Origin: Betaproteobacteria bacterium
GTDB lineage: Bacteria; Desulfobacterota; Desulfovibrionia; Desulfovibrionales; Desulfovibrionaceae
Length of the DNA: 7,276 bases
Assembly (NCBI GenBank): GCA_009778295.1
Contig: WRKB01000260.1
Coordinates: 1 to 7,276, forward strand
Reading direction: 5' to 3'
Made by a program: the position numbers and the translations under genes. Shown one piece after another: positions 1-7,276 of this stretch. Under the pieces are notes generated by a model, which saw only the letters and a program-made list of their open reading frames with translations, made no database searches and had not been told where the DNA came from. The first letter of the stretch is position 1. Each line of letters opens with the position of its first letter.

Positions 1-453
<453 letters not shown>

Positions 454-461
454 TAATTATC

Positions 462-2852
462 ATGCTTTTAAGTACGAAATGGCTCCGGGAATTTGTTCCT
501 TGTGACGCTGCCACGCAAACCCTGAGTGATAGGCTTACAATGCTCGGCTTGGAAGTCGAGGATATCACGTATCCCTTCGCCGGGCTGAAAGACGTACTTG
601 TCGGCCAAGTGGTTGAATGCGGCAGGCATCCTGAAGCGGACAAACTCTCTGTCTGCAAGGTGAATGCAGGGCAGGGCGAGATATTGAACATTGTGTGCGG
701 CGCTCCCAATGTGGCCAAAGGGCAGAAAGTCCCCGTCGCGCCTGTGGGAGCGGTACTTCCCGGCGGTTTGGAGATCGGAAAGGCGAAATTACGCGGTCAA
801 CCTTCGCACGGCATGATTTGTTCGGAGCGCGAACTGGGACTTTCCGGATTCCATGAGGGTATTATGGTGTTGCCCGGAGATGCTGTACCCGGCAAGCGTC
901 TCGTAGATGTGCTGGATTTGGATGAAGAAGTGCTGGACGTCAATGTCACGCCTAATAGAGCGGACTGTCTGTCTGTGCTTGGCCTTGCGCGCGAGGTCGC
1001 TTTGGCCTTCAACGTGCCGTTGCGCCTGCCGGAATACCAATTGAACGAGTCCGGTACGGACGCCTCCGATTTGGTGGGCATTGAAATTCCGGATCCGGAG
1101 TTGTGCTGGCTGTACCAAGGGCGCATCCTTGAAGGAGCTGTCATCAGTTCTTCGCCGTTACGCGTTCGTTGCCGCTTGTTGGCCATGGGCGTGCGTGCGC
1201 TTTCCAATATCGTGGATGTCACGAACTATGTGCTTCTGGAATGGGGGCAGCCCTTGCACGCCTTCGACCTGGATAAGCTGCAGGGTGGTAAAATTATTGT
1301 TTCCACAGCCCGAAAAGGCGAACGCATCCTGACTCTGGACGGACAGGAGCGTATGCTTGTGGAAGGAGATCTGCTCATTCGCGATGGGGTGCGTCCTGTG
1401 GCCTTGGCCGGAGTTATGGGGGGGCAGGAAACGGAGATTGCCATAGACAGCAGCCGCATTTTTCTCGAAAGTGCGATTTTCCGTCCGGCTACCGTCCGCC
1501 GCACTGCCCGTCGCCTGGGTATGAGCAGTGAAGCTTCTTACCGTTTTGAACGGGGCGTCGATCAGGCAGCAAATACCCAAGCCATGAACCGTGCCTGTGC
1601 GTTGATGGCGGAATTCTCCGGAGCCAGCATCCGCCCTGGCGTGTGCCGCGCGGAACCCAAACCCTGGATGAGCGCGGCAATCCGTTTCCGTCCACGCCGG
1701 GCGGAGTCCCTTCTGGGCATTTCTCTGGACAAGGCTTTCTGCCGAGAAACCTTGAGTGGCCTTGGCTGTAAAATTGAGGAAATCCGCGATGACTGGTTGG
1801 TACAAGCTCCAAGCTGGAGGCATGATTTGAGCCGTGAGGCGGACGTCATTGAGGAGATTGGACGCGTCTATGGGCTGGACAGTATCGAGCCGGAACTGCC
1901 TTGTGTGGAATGCTCACTTGATGCTGCCGCAGCGCTGGAATCCAAATATTCCTTTTGGAGTCGGGTGAAACACTGGGCTTGCGGCCTTGGTTTAAACGAA
2001 GCGGTTAACTACAGTTTCGTCGGGCATATGGATCTTGATCTTCTGCGTTTGCCCGTTGAAGGTCGTATTTCGATCATGAATCCGCTTTCTGCTGAACAGA
2101 ATGTGCTGCGCACCGCATTGGCTCCTGGCCTGCTTCAGAATCTGCGTCACAATCTCGCCCAGGGAGCACAGGGTATGCGCCTATTCGAACTGGCACACAT
2201 CTTTGAAGCGGATACCACTTCGGAAACTGCGGTGCAGGAATGTGGCAGGCTGGCAATTCTGCTTTATGGTCAACGTTTTGATTCCGCATGGCCCCACAAG
2301 GGAGAAGATGCGGATTATCACGATTTGAAGGGGCTGGTGGAGCACCTGTGTGCCGCCTTCCATCTGCCGCAGCCGGATTGTAAGACGGCCGCCAACAAGG
2401 GGCATCTCTCGCCTTCCGTGAACATTTTATTGGGAGACAGGCTGTTTGGCCATATGGGCCGTGTATTGCCCCAGATCGCGGAGAGTTTTCACGCGCGCAA
2501 GGACATCTGGCTGGCTGAGTTGGATATGGACTTGTTATATACGCTGCATCATGCGGTCAAAACGTGCTTTATGCCTCTGCCGGTTTTTCCCCCTGTCCGG
2601 CGCGATATCACGATTATAGGCGGTTCCATAAGCGCGGATGTAATCCTTGCTCATATCCGCGGCATGGGGATTGGCTTGCTGGAGGAAGTACATCTTATTG
2701 ATCTTTTTGTGCAACAGGGCAGTGACGAACGCAATCTTACTTTTCGCCTCACCTTTAGACATGCGCTCCGTACCTTGAAGGATGCGGAGGTGGACAAGGT
2801 ACGGGAAAAGGTGGCACAATCGTTGAAACGGGATCTTGGCGTACGAATATGA
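462..2852 (+). CDS. pheT: Phenylalanyl-tRNA synthetase beta subunit
   Basis: This is the 796-residue beta subunit of cytoplasmic PheRS, the usual bacterial length. It binds tRNA-Phe and hydrolyses mischarged Tyr-tRNA-Phe. Domains in order: the N-terminal segment MLLSTKWLREFV; a tRNA-binding OB-fold at about 40-150 (HPEADKLSVCKV at 57-68); the B3/4 editing domain at about 215-390 (SNIVDVTNYV, GQPLHAFD at 262-269, LAGVMGG, EASYRFERGVD at 357-367); the B5 DNA-binding-like domain at about 402-475 (WRHDLSREADVIEEIGRVYG); the inactive synthetase-like core with MNPLSAEQNVLRTALAPGLL at 539-558; and the C-terminal FDX-ACB anticodon-binding domain at about 705-796 (PVFPPVRRDITI). His266 in PLHAFD corresponds to the conserved editing-pocket histidine. 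The ATG at 462 is chosen because AAAGG lies 8 nt upstream and the protein begins as the family does. The stop is TGA at 2850-2852. No frameshift or missing domain is seen. Translation is probably coupled to pheS through the junction hairpin. Confidence 0.98.
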   Translation: MLLSTKWLREFVPCDAATQTLSDRLTMLGLEVEDITYPFAGLKDVLVGQVVECGRHPEADKLSVCKVNAGQGEILNIVCGAPNVAKGQKVPVAPVGAVLPGGLEIGKAKLRGQPSHGMICSERELGLSGFHEGIMVLPGDAVPGKRLVDVLDLDEEVLDVNVTPNRADCLSVLGLAREVALAFNVPLRLPEYQLNESGTDASDLVGIEIPDPELCWLYQGRILEGAVISSSPLRVRCRLLAMGVRALSNIVDVTNYVLLEWGQPLHAFDLDKLQGGKIIVSTARKGERILTLDGQERMLVEGDLLIRDGVRPVALAGVMGGQETEIAIDSSRIFLESAIFRPATVRRTARRLGMSSEASYRFERGVDQAANTQAMNRACALMAEFSGASIRPGVCRAEPKPWMSAAIRFRPRRAESLLGISLDKAFCRETLSGLGCKIEEIRDDWLVQAPSWRHDLSREADVIEEIGRVYGLDSIEPELPCVECSLDAAAALESKYSFWSRVKHWACGLGLNEAVNYSFVGHMDLDLLRLPVEGRISIMNPLSAEQNVLRTALAPGLLQNLRHNLAQGAQGMRLFELAHIFEADTTSETAVQECGRLAILLYGQRFDSAWPHKGEDADYHDLKGLVEHLCAAFHLPQPDCKTAANKGHLSPSVNILLGDRLFGHMGRVLPQIAESFHARKDIWLAELDMDLLYTLHHAVKTCFMPLPVFPPVRRDITIIGGSISADVILAHIRGMGIGLLEEVHLIDLFVQQGSDERNLTFRLTFRHALRTLKDAEVDKVREKVAQSLKRDLGVRI

Positions 2853-2939
2853 TTTTGGGTCGTACAACATCTCCTCCCGCTTTTGAGGCATCATATACGG
2901 CATGTGCGCCGGAAAATATGGAAAAGGGTGTGTCTGAAA

Positions 2940-3299
2940 ATGGGCAAAACCTACCGTATCGGCGAAGCATCTGAAATTCTCAAGCTCAAGAGCTATGTGC
3001 TGCGCTTTTGGGAGAGCGAATTTCCCCAGCTTGTTCCTTTGCGCACTGAAAAAGGGCAGCGTCTGTATACGGAAGAACATGTGGCTCTGTTGCAGCGCAT
3101 TCAAATTCTATTGCATGAAAAAGGCATGACCATTGAAGGTGCCCGGCGCATTTTGAAGCACGAGGAGAACAGCCGCACCGGCCTCGCCAACCTGGTGCCG
3201 CTGGGAGCTATACCGACGCCATTGACCCGGGGAGAATTGTTGCAGGAGTGTGTTGAAGAACTTGAGGATTTGAAACGGCTTTTACGTCCTCAATCATAG
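2940..3299 (+). CDS. Small MerR-family DNA-binding regulator of unknown target
   Basis: This 119-residue protein carries a MerR-type winged helix-turn-helix. YRIGEASEILKLKSYVLRFW (residues 5-24) forms the HTH, followed by the wing region (FPQLVPLRTEKGQRLY, about 28-43) and helices through HEKGMTIEGARRIL (59-72). Residues 74-95 look flexible. Residues 98-115 (GELLQECVEELEDLKRLL) form a probable dimerisation helix. There is no cysteine cluster or drug-binding domain, so an effector cannot be named. It resembles the MerR-like protein found downstream of pheT-ihfA in many proteobacteria; here it follows pheT by 87 bp with no ihfA. The ATG at 2940 is preferred: the MerR domain begins four residues later, and AAGGG (2924-2928) lies 11 nt upstream. 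In-frame alternatives are GTG 2928 and TTG 2883, the latter adding 19 basic residues that do not look like a MerR domain. The pheT-merR gap shows no convincing promoter or terminator. The family is firm; the function is unknown. Confidence 0.88.
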   Translation: MGKTYRIGEASEILKLKSYVLRFWESEFPQLVPLRTEKGQRLYTEEHVALLQRIQILLHEKGMTIEGARRILKHEENSRTGLANLVPLGAIPTPLTRGELLQECVEELEDLKRLLRPQS

Positions 3300-3366
3300 C
3301 GCGAAAAATACAAAAAATTGGCTGAAATCCGAGTATGGTGGACAGCAAGCCCTGTGAGCTGAGAGC

Positions 3367-4026
3367 ATGATCCTTTCCCCTTCACTTCTTTCCTGTGATT
3401 TCGGAAGACTCGCGGAAGAACTTTCTGCACTTGAGGAGGCCGGTCTGTCCTGGGTTCACTGGGATGTCATGGATGGAAGCTTTGTGCCGAATATTACTTT
3501 CGGTCCCCCCGTTATTACCCGTTTACGCTCTCAGAGCAGGCTGTTCTTCGATGTTCATTTGATGATCGGAGCACCTGAGCGCTACTTGGCAGCGTTCAGG
3601 GACGCTGGCGCTGATATGCTGGTCGTACATGCCGAGGCGACCGTTCATTTGCAGCGTACATTGGCGGAAATTCGCCGTTTGGGCATGCAGGCCGGGGTGG
3701 CTCTGAATCCGGCCAGTCCACTTTCCATGCTTGACCATGTGCTGGACGATGTTGATATGGTACTTATCATGAGTGTCAACCCTGGGTTCGGTGGACAAAA
3801 TTTTTTGCCGATGACATACAATAAAATTACCATATTACGTGAGATTTTGGACACTCGTGCTCTTCCTGTGAAAATTCAAATAGATGGAGGAGTGGACCCG
3901 GACAATGTCGTTGAACTGCTCCGTTGCGGCGCTGATGTGCTGGTTTCTGGATCGGCCTTTTTTAATTTTCCGCCGTATGCACAACGTCGCGAAGTGTTTG
4001 AGAAGGCTGCGGGGATGGTGAAATGA
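3367..4026 (+). CDS. rpe: Ribulose-5-phosphate 3-epimerase
   Basis: This cytoplasmic TIM-barrel enzyme interconverts ribulose 5-phosphate and xylulose 5-phosphate in the non-oxidative pentose phosphate pathway. Its product is a substrate of transketolase, encoded next. The 219-residue length is normal. Visible motifs are SPSLLSCDFGRL (4-15), HWDVMDGSFVPNITFGPP (31-48), DVHLMI (62-67), VVHAE (86-90), MSVNPGFGGQ (135-144), IQIDGGV (170-176) and ADVLVSGSAFF (189-199). His31, Asp33, His64 and Asp173 match the metal ligands, and Asp33 and Asp173 the two catalytic acids. The ATG at 3367 is the only plausible start; no earlier in-frame ATG or GTG is seen in the 67-bp gap after merR. Its ribosome binding site is poor (only GAG-type matches, such as 3356-3358 and 3361-3365). 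The gap is A-rich near 3303-3317 but has no convincing -35/-10 pair. The identification is firm. Confidence 0.97.
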   Translation: MILSPSLLSCDFGRLAEELSALEEAGLSWVHWDVMDGSFVPNITFGPPVITRLRSQSRLFFDVHLMIGAPERYLAAFRDAGADMLVVHAEATVHLQRTLAEIRRLGMQAGVALNPASPLSMLDHVLDDVDMVLIMSVNPGFGGQNFLPMTYNKITILREILDTRALPVKIQIDGGVDPDNVVELLRCGADVLVSGSAFFNFPPYAQRREVFEKAAGMVK

Positions 4027-4033
4027 TTTTGTC

Positions 4034-4086
4034 AGGAGGGCAGTGCCTTGTCCGCCGTAGCCAATAAAACTTTTGGAGGCAGAATG
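4034..4086 (+). promoter_or_regulatory. tkt translation start region with two SD/start-codon pairs
   Basis: Two initiation sites lie in the same frame. The first is AGGAGGG (4034-4040), 7 nt before TTG 4048. The second is TTTTGGAGG (4071-4079), 4 nt before ATG 4084. The first Shine-Dalgarno is the stronger and better spaced, but it drives a weak start codon. It could also fold into a small hairpin: 4037-4041 pairs with 4045-4049 around a 3-nt loop, with one G-U pair. Ribosomes ending rpe at 4024-4026 would reach this region. The ATG product aligns better with known transketolases. Which start is used cannot be decided from the sequence alone. Confidence 0.55.
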
Positions 4087-6102
4087 CAGCGAAAACAGTT
4101 GGCTGACGCCATACGTGTGCTTGCGATGGATGCGGTTGAAAAGGCGAATTCGGGGCATCCTGGCGCGCCGATGGGCATGGCAGATATGGGTGAAGCCCTG
4201 TGGCGCCATGTCTTGCGTCACAATCCGGGAAATCCTGACTGGCCGGACAGAGATCGCTTTGTCCTGTCTAACGGACACGCCTCCATGCTTCTTTATGCGC
4301 TGTTACATCTGACCGGTTATGCTCTGCCGATGAGTGAGATAGAGAATTTTCGGCAGCTCGGCTCTAAAACTCCAGGACATCCGGAGCATGGCGTTACTCC
4401 GGGAGTGGAAATCAGTACCGGCCCGTTAGGGCAGGGTATAGCCGCAGCGGTGGGGATGGCTCTTGCCGAAAGACTTTTGGCAAAGGAATTCAATCGTCCC
4501 GGCTTTGAAATTGTGAACCACCATTGCTATGTTTTTTTAGGAGACGGATGCCTGATGGAAGGGGTCTCCCATGAGGCATGCTCCTTGGCAGGAACCTTGG
4601 GACTTGGCAAACTTATTGCCATGTATGACGCCAACGAGATATCCATCGACGGGAAAATAAGCGGTTGGTTCACCGAGGATGTCGCAGCCAGATTTGAAGC
4701 GTATGGCTGGCATGTGGTGCGCGCAGTGGAGGGACATAATGCAGAGGCGTTAGATGCCGCCATCGCCCAGGCGAGGAGTATTGTTGACAAGCCGAGTCTC
4801 ATCATCTGCTACACGCACATCGGTTGTTATTCGCCCAAGGCGGACAGCAGCAAATGCCACGGGGCTCCATTGGGCGCGGAAGGCATTGCCGCTACGCGTG
4901 CTGTGCTGGGCTGGAATGCCCCCCCTTTCATAATTCCCCAGAGAGTACTCAAGGAATGGGATTGCCGCGAAAAAGGCAGAAGACTCCAGGCGCAGTGGGA
5001 TGTGTTGTTTGCAGAATATCGTCAGACCCATCAGAAACTTGCCGCAGAATTTGAACGCAGGATGCGCGGCGAACTACCCTTGGACTGGCAGGCGCTGGTC
5101 GATGCGGCTGTCGCCAGAGTTGCGGCTCGGAAAGAGAGTATTCCCACACGTGTCGCATCGAAAAATATGCTGGATGTACTTGCTCCCTTGATGCCCGAAC
5201 TGCTGGGGGGGGCCGCCGATCTGACAAGTTCCGTGGGAACGTTCCATAACAACGCAAAACTTTTGGAAAAACCTTTCAAGGAGGGCAATTACGTTGCCTA
5301 TGGCGTGCGCGAATTCGCCATGGGCGCGATGATGAACGGCATTGCCCTGCATGGTGGTTTTATTCCTTATGGCGGCACCTTTCTGGTCTTCTCCGACTAT
5401 GCCAAGAATGCTATTCGGCTTGCGGCTTTCATGGGGCTGAGGGTGGTGTGGATACTGACACATGACTCCATCGGAGTGGGGGAGGACGGGCCGACACATC
5501 AGCCTGTTGAACAACTGTCCGGGTTGCGCCTGACACCTGGTGTCAAGGTCTGGCGTCCGTGCGACGCGGTAGAAAGCGCCGTGGCGTGGAAGATAGCTTT
5601 GCAAACGCATAATGCCCCAAGCTGTCTGATACTTTCCCGGCAGAATTTACCCTTTGTGGAACGCGCTCCGGAACAGCTTGCGGCTATTGAACGTGGAGGC
5701 TACATCTTACGTGATTGTGAAGGGGTGCCGGAAGCCATAGTTATGGCGAGCGGTTCTGAGATTCAGCTGGCTTTGGCAGCGGCGGAGCGTTTGACCGCCA
5801 GGGGTCGCAGGGTTCGTGTGGTATCTTTGCCCTCCACCTCGTTATTTGAAGCGCAGGATGAAGTCTGGCGGGAACATGTGCTGCCGCATGCTGTCCGTGC
5901 CCGTGTAGCTGTGGAAGCGGCTTCTGTGGATATCTGGGGTTCTTATGTGGGCCTTGATGGTTGTGTTGTGGGCATGCGCAGTTTTGGCGAATCCGCGCCG
6001 GCCTCCATACTGTTCGAGCATTTTGGCATTACGATTGACGCTGTTGAAAGTGCCTTGAATAAAAGCTTGAGTAATGTATCCGCTGCAGGAGGAATAGTAT
6101 GA
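4084..6102 (+). CDS. tkt: Transketolase
   Basis: This thiamine-diphosphate and divalent-metal enzyme moves two-carbon ketol units between xylulose 5-phosphate and ribose 5-phosphate or erythrose 4-phosphate. From ATG 4084 it has 672 residues, close to the 663 of E. coli TktA. Visible features: SGHPGAP with His25; NGHAS with His65; GHPEHG with His99; GPLGQG (113-118); the TPP/metal motif GDG (153-155) through [10 protein letters not shown] with Asn184; and HGAPLG with His260. The pyrimidine-binding half has GVREF with catalytic Glu410, [17 protein letters not shown] with His460 and His472, and SRQNLP with Arg519. As I recall E. coli numbering, these residues sit one position earlier throughout, which supports the ATG start. 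An upstream in-frame TTG at 4048 with a stronger Shine-Dalgarno would add 12 residues ([12 protein letters not shown]). The C-terminal domain is about 545-672. The gene ends in TGA 6100-6102, overlapping the pgk ATG. It is probably co-transcribed with rpe and pgk. A run of eight G (5205-5212) lies within the frame, which remains intact. Confidence 0.97.
   Translation: MQRKQLADAIRVLAMDAVEKANSGHPGAPMGMADMGEALWRHVLRHNPGNPDWPDRDRFVLSNGHASMLLYALLHLTGYALPMSEIENFRQLGSKTPGHPEHGVTPGVEISTGPLGQGIAAAVGMALAERLLAKEFNRPGFEIVNHHCYVFLGDGCLMEGVSHEACSLAGTLGLGKLIAMYDANEISIDGKISGWFTEDVAARFEAYGWHVVRAVEGHNAEALDAAIAQARSIVDKPSLIICYTHIGCYSPKADSSKCHGAPLGAEGIAATRAVLGWNAPPFIIPQRVLKEWDCREKGRRLQAQWDVLFAEYRQTHQKLAAEFERRMRGELPLDWQALVDAAVARVAARKESIPTRVASKNMLDVLAPLMPELLGGAADLTSSVGTFHNNAKLLEKPFKEGNYVAYGVREFAMGAMMNGIALHGGFIPYGGTFLVFSDYAKNAIRLAAFMGLRVVWILTHDSIGVGEDGPTHQPVEQLSGLRLTPGVKVWRPCDAVESAVAWKIALQTHNAPSCLILSRQNLPFVERAPEQLAAIERGGYILRDCEGVPEAIVMASGSEIQLALAAAERLTARGRRVRVVSLPSTSLFEAQDEVWREHVLPHAVRARVAVEAASVDIWGSYVGLDGCVVGMRSFGESAPASILFEHFGITIDAVESALNKSLSNVSAAGGIV
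6087..6102 (+). promoter_or_regulatory. pgk ribosome binding site and ATGA stop-start overlap
   Basis: AGGAGG (6087-6092) lies 6 nt before the pgk ATG (6099-6101). That ATG shares bases with the tkt TGA (6100-6102). This close-to-ideal Shine-Dalgarno inside the last tkt codons, together with the overlap, fixes the pgk start and suggests termination-reinitiation coupling. Confidence 0.85.
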
Positions 6103-7271
6103 ATAACATTCCGCAGATGAAAAATATGAACTTGGCCGGCAAGCGCGTTGTGATCCGTGAAGATCTGAACGTGCCTATTAAAGAGGGGAAGATCGGTTCG
6201 GACAAACGCATCCGCGCTGCCATCCCCACTATCAAGATGGCGGACGTCAAAGGGGCGGGAGTAGTAGTTTTGTCGCACCTGGGTCGTCCTACGGAAGGTG
6301 AGTACGATCCCGCCTTTTCCCTGGCGCCTGTGGCTGTGCGGCTTTCGAATTTACTAGGCAAGCATGTCCATCTAGTCAAAAATATTGAAGACGCCATAGC
6401 AGCGCCTGGGCAGATCGTCCTGCTCGAGAATATCCGTTTCATGAAAGGAGAGAAGAAGAACAGCGAGGAACTGGCCCGCAGGTTGGCTGCCTTGGGGGAT
6501 GTCTATGTGATGGATGCTTTTGGGGCCGCACATCGCGCGCATGCCTCCACGGAAGGCGCGATTCGCTTTGCGGCGGAACCCTGCGCCGGGCCTCTGCTTG
6601 TAGATGAGCTGGAGGCCATCGGTAAAATTTTGGATAAGCCAAACCGTCCTTTGGCTGCTGTCATCGGCGGTTCTAAGGTATCCACTAAGCTGGCGCTGCT
6701 TGAAAATCTCCTGACAAAGGTCGATCGCCTCATCCTGGGCGGAGGCATCGCCAATACCTTTTTGGCTGCTGCTGGCTTTGGCGTGGGCGCTTCGCTTTGT
6801 GAAACAGATCTTATTCCTGCGGCTAGGCGGATTATGGATGCGGCCAGAACGTCCGGCAAAGAACTTCCCTTGCCGATAGATGTTGTAGTGGCTGGAGAAC
6901 TTGCGGCGGGTGTTCCCGTGCAGACGGTCAAAGTGGACGCAGTGTCTGCTGGCAGTATGATTTTGGATGTTGGCCAACAGACTGTGGCCCTGTACTCAAA
7001 AATTCTCGCGGATGCCGCTACTGTGGTTTGGAATGGCCCTGTGGGTGCCTTTGAAACCGATCCTTTCGGCGCGGGTACAAGAGCTTTGGCAGAGATATTG
7101 TCTGAAAGCCCGGCCTATGTTCTTGTAGGAGGCGGTGATTCCGTGGCTGCTGTTGAACAGTATGGCCTAGCAGACAAGATGGGGTATATCTCCACCGGCG
7201 GAGGCGCTTCACTCGAGCTGTTGGAAGGCAAAGTGCTGCCTTCTGTTGCGGCTTTAGAAGCCCGTTCATAA
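6099..7271 (+). CDS. pgk: Phosphoglycerate kinase
   Basis: This cytoplasmic enzyme of glycolysis and gluconeogenesis reversibly transfers phosphate from 1,3-bisphosphoglycerate to ADP, giving 3-phosphoglycerate and ATP. The 390-residue length fits a single full-length Pgk (E. coli 387), and the sequence is visibly of the E. coli type. The N-terminal substrate domain shows REDLNVP (20-26, Asp22 and Asn24), Arg37, SHLGRP (59-64), LLENIRF (108-114, Arg113), GEKKN and [13 protein letters not shown] (139-151, Arg146). The C-terminal nucleotide domain shows GGSKVSTK (190-197), GGGIANTF (214-221), WNGPVGAFE (311-319), GGGDS (345-349) and [14 protein letters not shown] (365-378). No key residue is missing. 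The ATG at 6099 is fixed by AGGAGG 6 nt upstream and the ATGA overlap with tkt. The stop is TAA 7269-7271. Only five bases follow, so no terminator can be assessed. Confidence 0.98.
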   Translation: MNNIPQMKNMNLAGKRVVIREDLNVPIKEGKIGSDKRIRAAIPTIKMADVKGAGVVVLSHLGRPTEGEYDPAFSLAPVAVRLSNLLGKHVHLVKNIEDAIAAPGQIVLLENIRFMKGEKKNSEELARRLAALGDVYVMDAFGAAHRAHASTEGAIRFAAEPCAGPLLVDELEAIGKILDKPNRPLAAVIGGSKVSTKLALLENLLTKVDRLILGGGIANTFLAAAGFGVGASLCETDLIPAARRIMDAARTSGKELPLPIDVVVAGELAAGVPVQTVKVDAVSAGSMILDVGQQTVALYSKILADAATVVWNGPVGAFETDPFGAGTRALAEILSESPAYVLVGGGDSVAAVEQYGLADKMGYISTGGGASLELLEGKVLPSVAALEARS

Positions 7272-7276
7272 TGCTT

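Noticed and set aside
1418..1424. Run of seven G in pheT
   Set aside because: It encodes the conserved VMGGQ segment with the frame intact; nothing beyond ordinary codon choice.
1158..1823. Long open frame on the - strand (221 codons) opposite pheT, and similar ones at 5074-5610 and 6372-6977
   Set aside because: They lie fully opposite strongly conserved genes, their translations show no family-like motif, and open antisense frames of this kind are expected from codon bias.
2823..2851. TTGAAA followed about 17 bp later by AATATG as a possible promoter before merR
   Set aside because: The -10 matches consensus at only three of six positions and the site is within the pheT coding end; not supportable.
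2873..2888. CCTC...GAGG hairpin in the pheT-merR gap as a terminator
   Set aside because: The stem is 4 bp with an 8-nt loop and no following T-run; too weak to call.
2535..3104. 189-codon - strand frame across the pheT end, the gap and the start of merR
   Set aside because: It overlaps two well-supported + strand genes, has no recognisable domain and looks like a chance frame.
3318..3339. TTGGCT and TATGGT upstream of rpe as -35/-10
   Set aside because: The spacing is only 10 bp, and neither box has a good partner at 16-18 bp.
3342..3355. ACAG-N6-CTGT dyad upstream of rpe as a possible MerR operator
   Set aside because: The arms are only 4 bp and do not extend, so chance occurrence is likely and no promoter surrounds it.

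Overview
The window is a compact, one-direction block of housekeeping genes. All six genes lie on the + strand: the 3' end of pheS, then pheT, a small MerR-type regulator, rpe, tkt and pgk. It shows no RNA gene, CRISPR array, insertion sequence, phage gene or clear rho-independent terminator, and almost all of it is coding. The longest non-coding gaps are about 87 bp (pheT to merR) and 67 bp (merR to rpe).

The organism is a bacterium of medium GC content. The best guess is a member of the Desulfovibrionaceae or close relatives (Desulfovibrio, Bilophila and similar). This rests on the order pheS-pheT-merR-rpe-tkt-pgk, which I recall from Desulfovibrio genomes, and on a Cys-rich insertion in PheS. 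It is inference from memory, not a database search.

Layout: positions 1-2852 encode the two subunits of phenylalanyl-tRNA synthetase. The pheT ribosome binding site lies in the 3' arm of a predicted hairpin whose 5' arm contains the pheS stop codon, a layout suited to translational coupling. Positions 2940-3299 encode a 119-residue MerR-like DNA-binding protein with no obvious effector domain. In many other proteobacteria ihfA sits between pheT and this regulator, but here it is absent. Positions 3367-7271 encode ribulose-5-phosphate 3-epimerase, transketolase and phosphoglycerate kinase. The first two belong to the non-oxidative pentose phosphate pathway. The third is a glycolytic/gluconeogenic enzyme lying just below the glyceraldehyde-3-phosphate that transketolase makes or consumes. 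The tkt stop and pgk start overlap as ATGA. The tkt start is ambiguous between a TTG and an ATG, each with its own Shine-Dalgarno sequence.

I found no previously undescribed system. The points worth a second look are the pheS/pheT hairpin, the DnaJ-like Cys motif in PheS, the missing ihfA, the orphan MerR protein and the two possible tkt starts.
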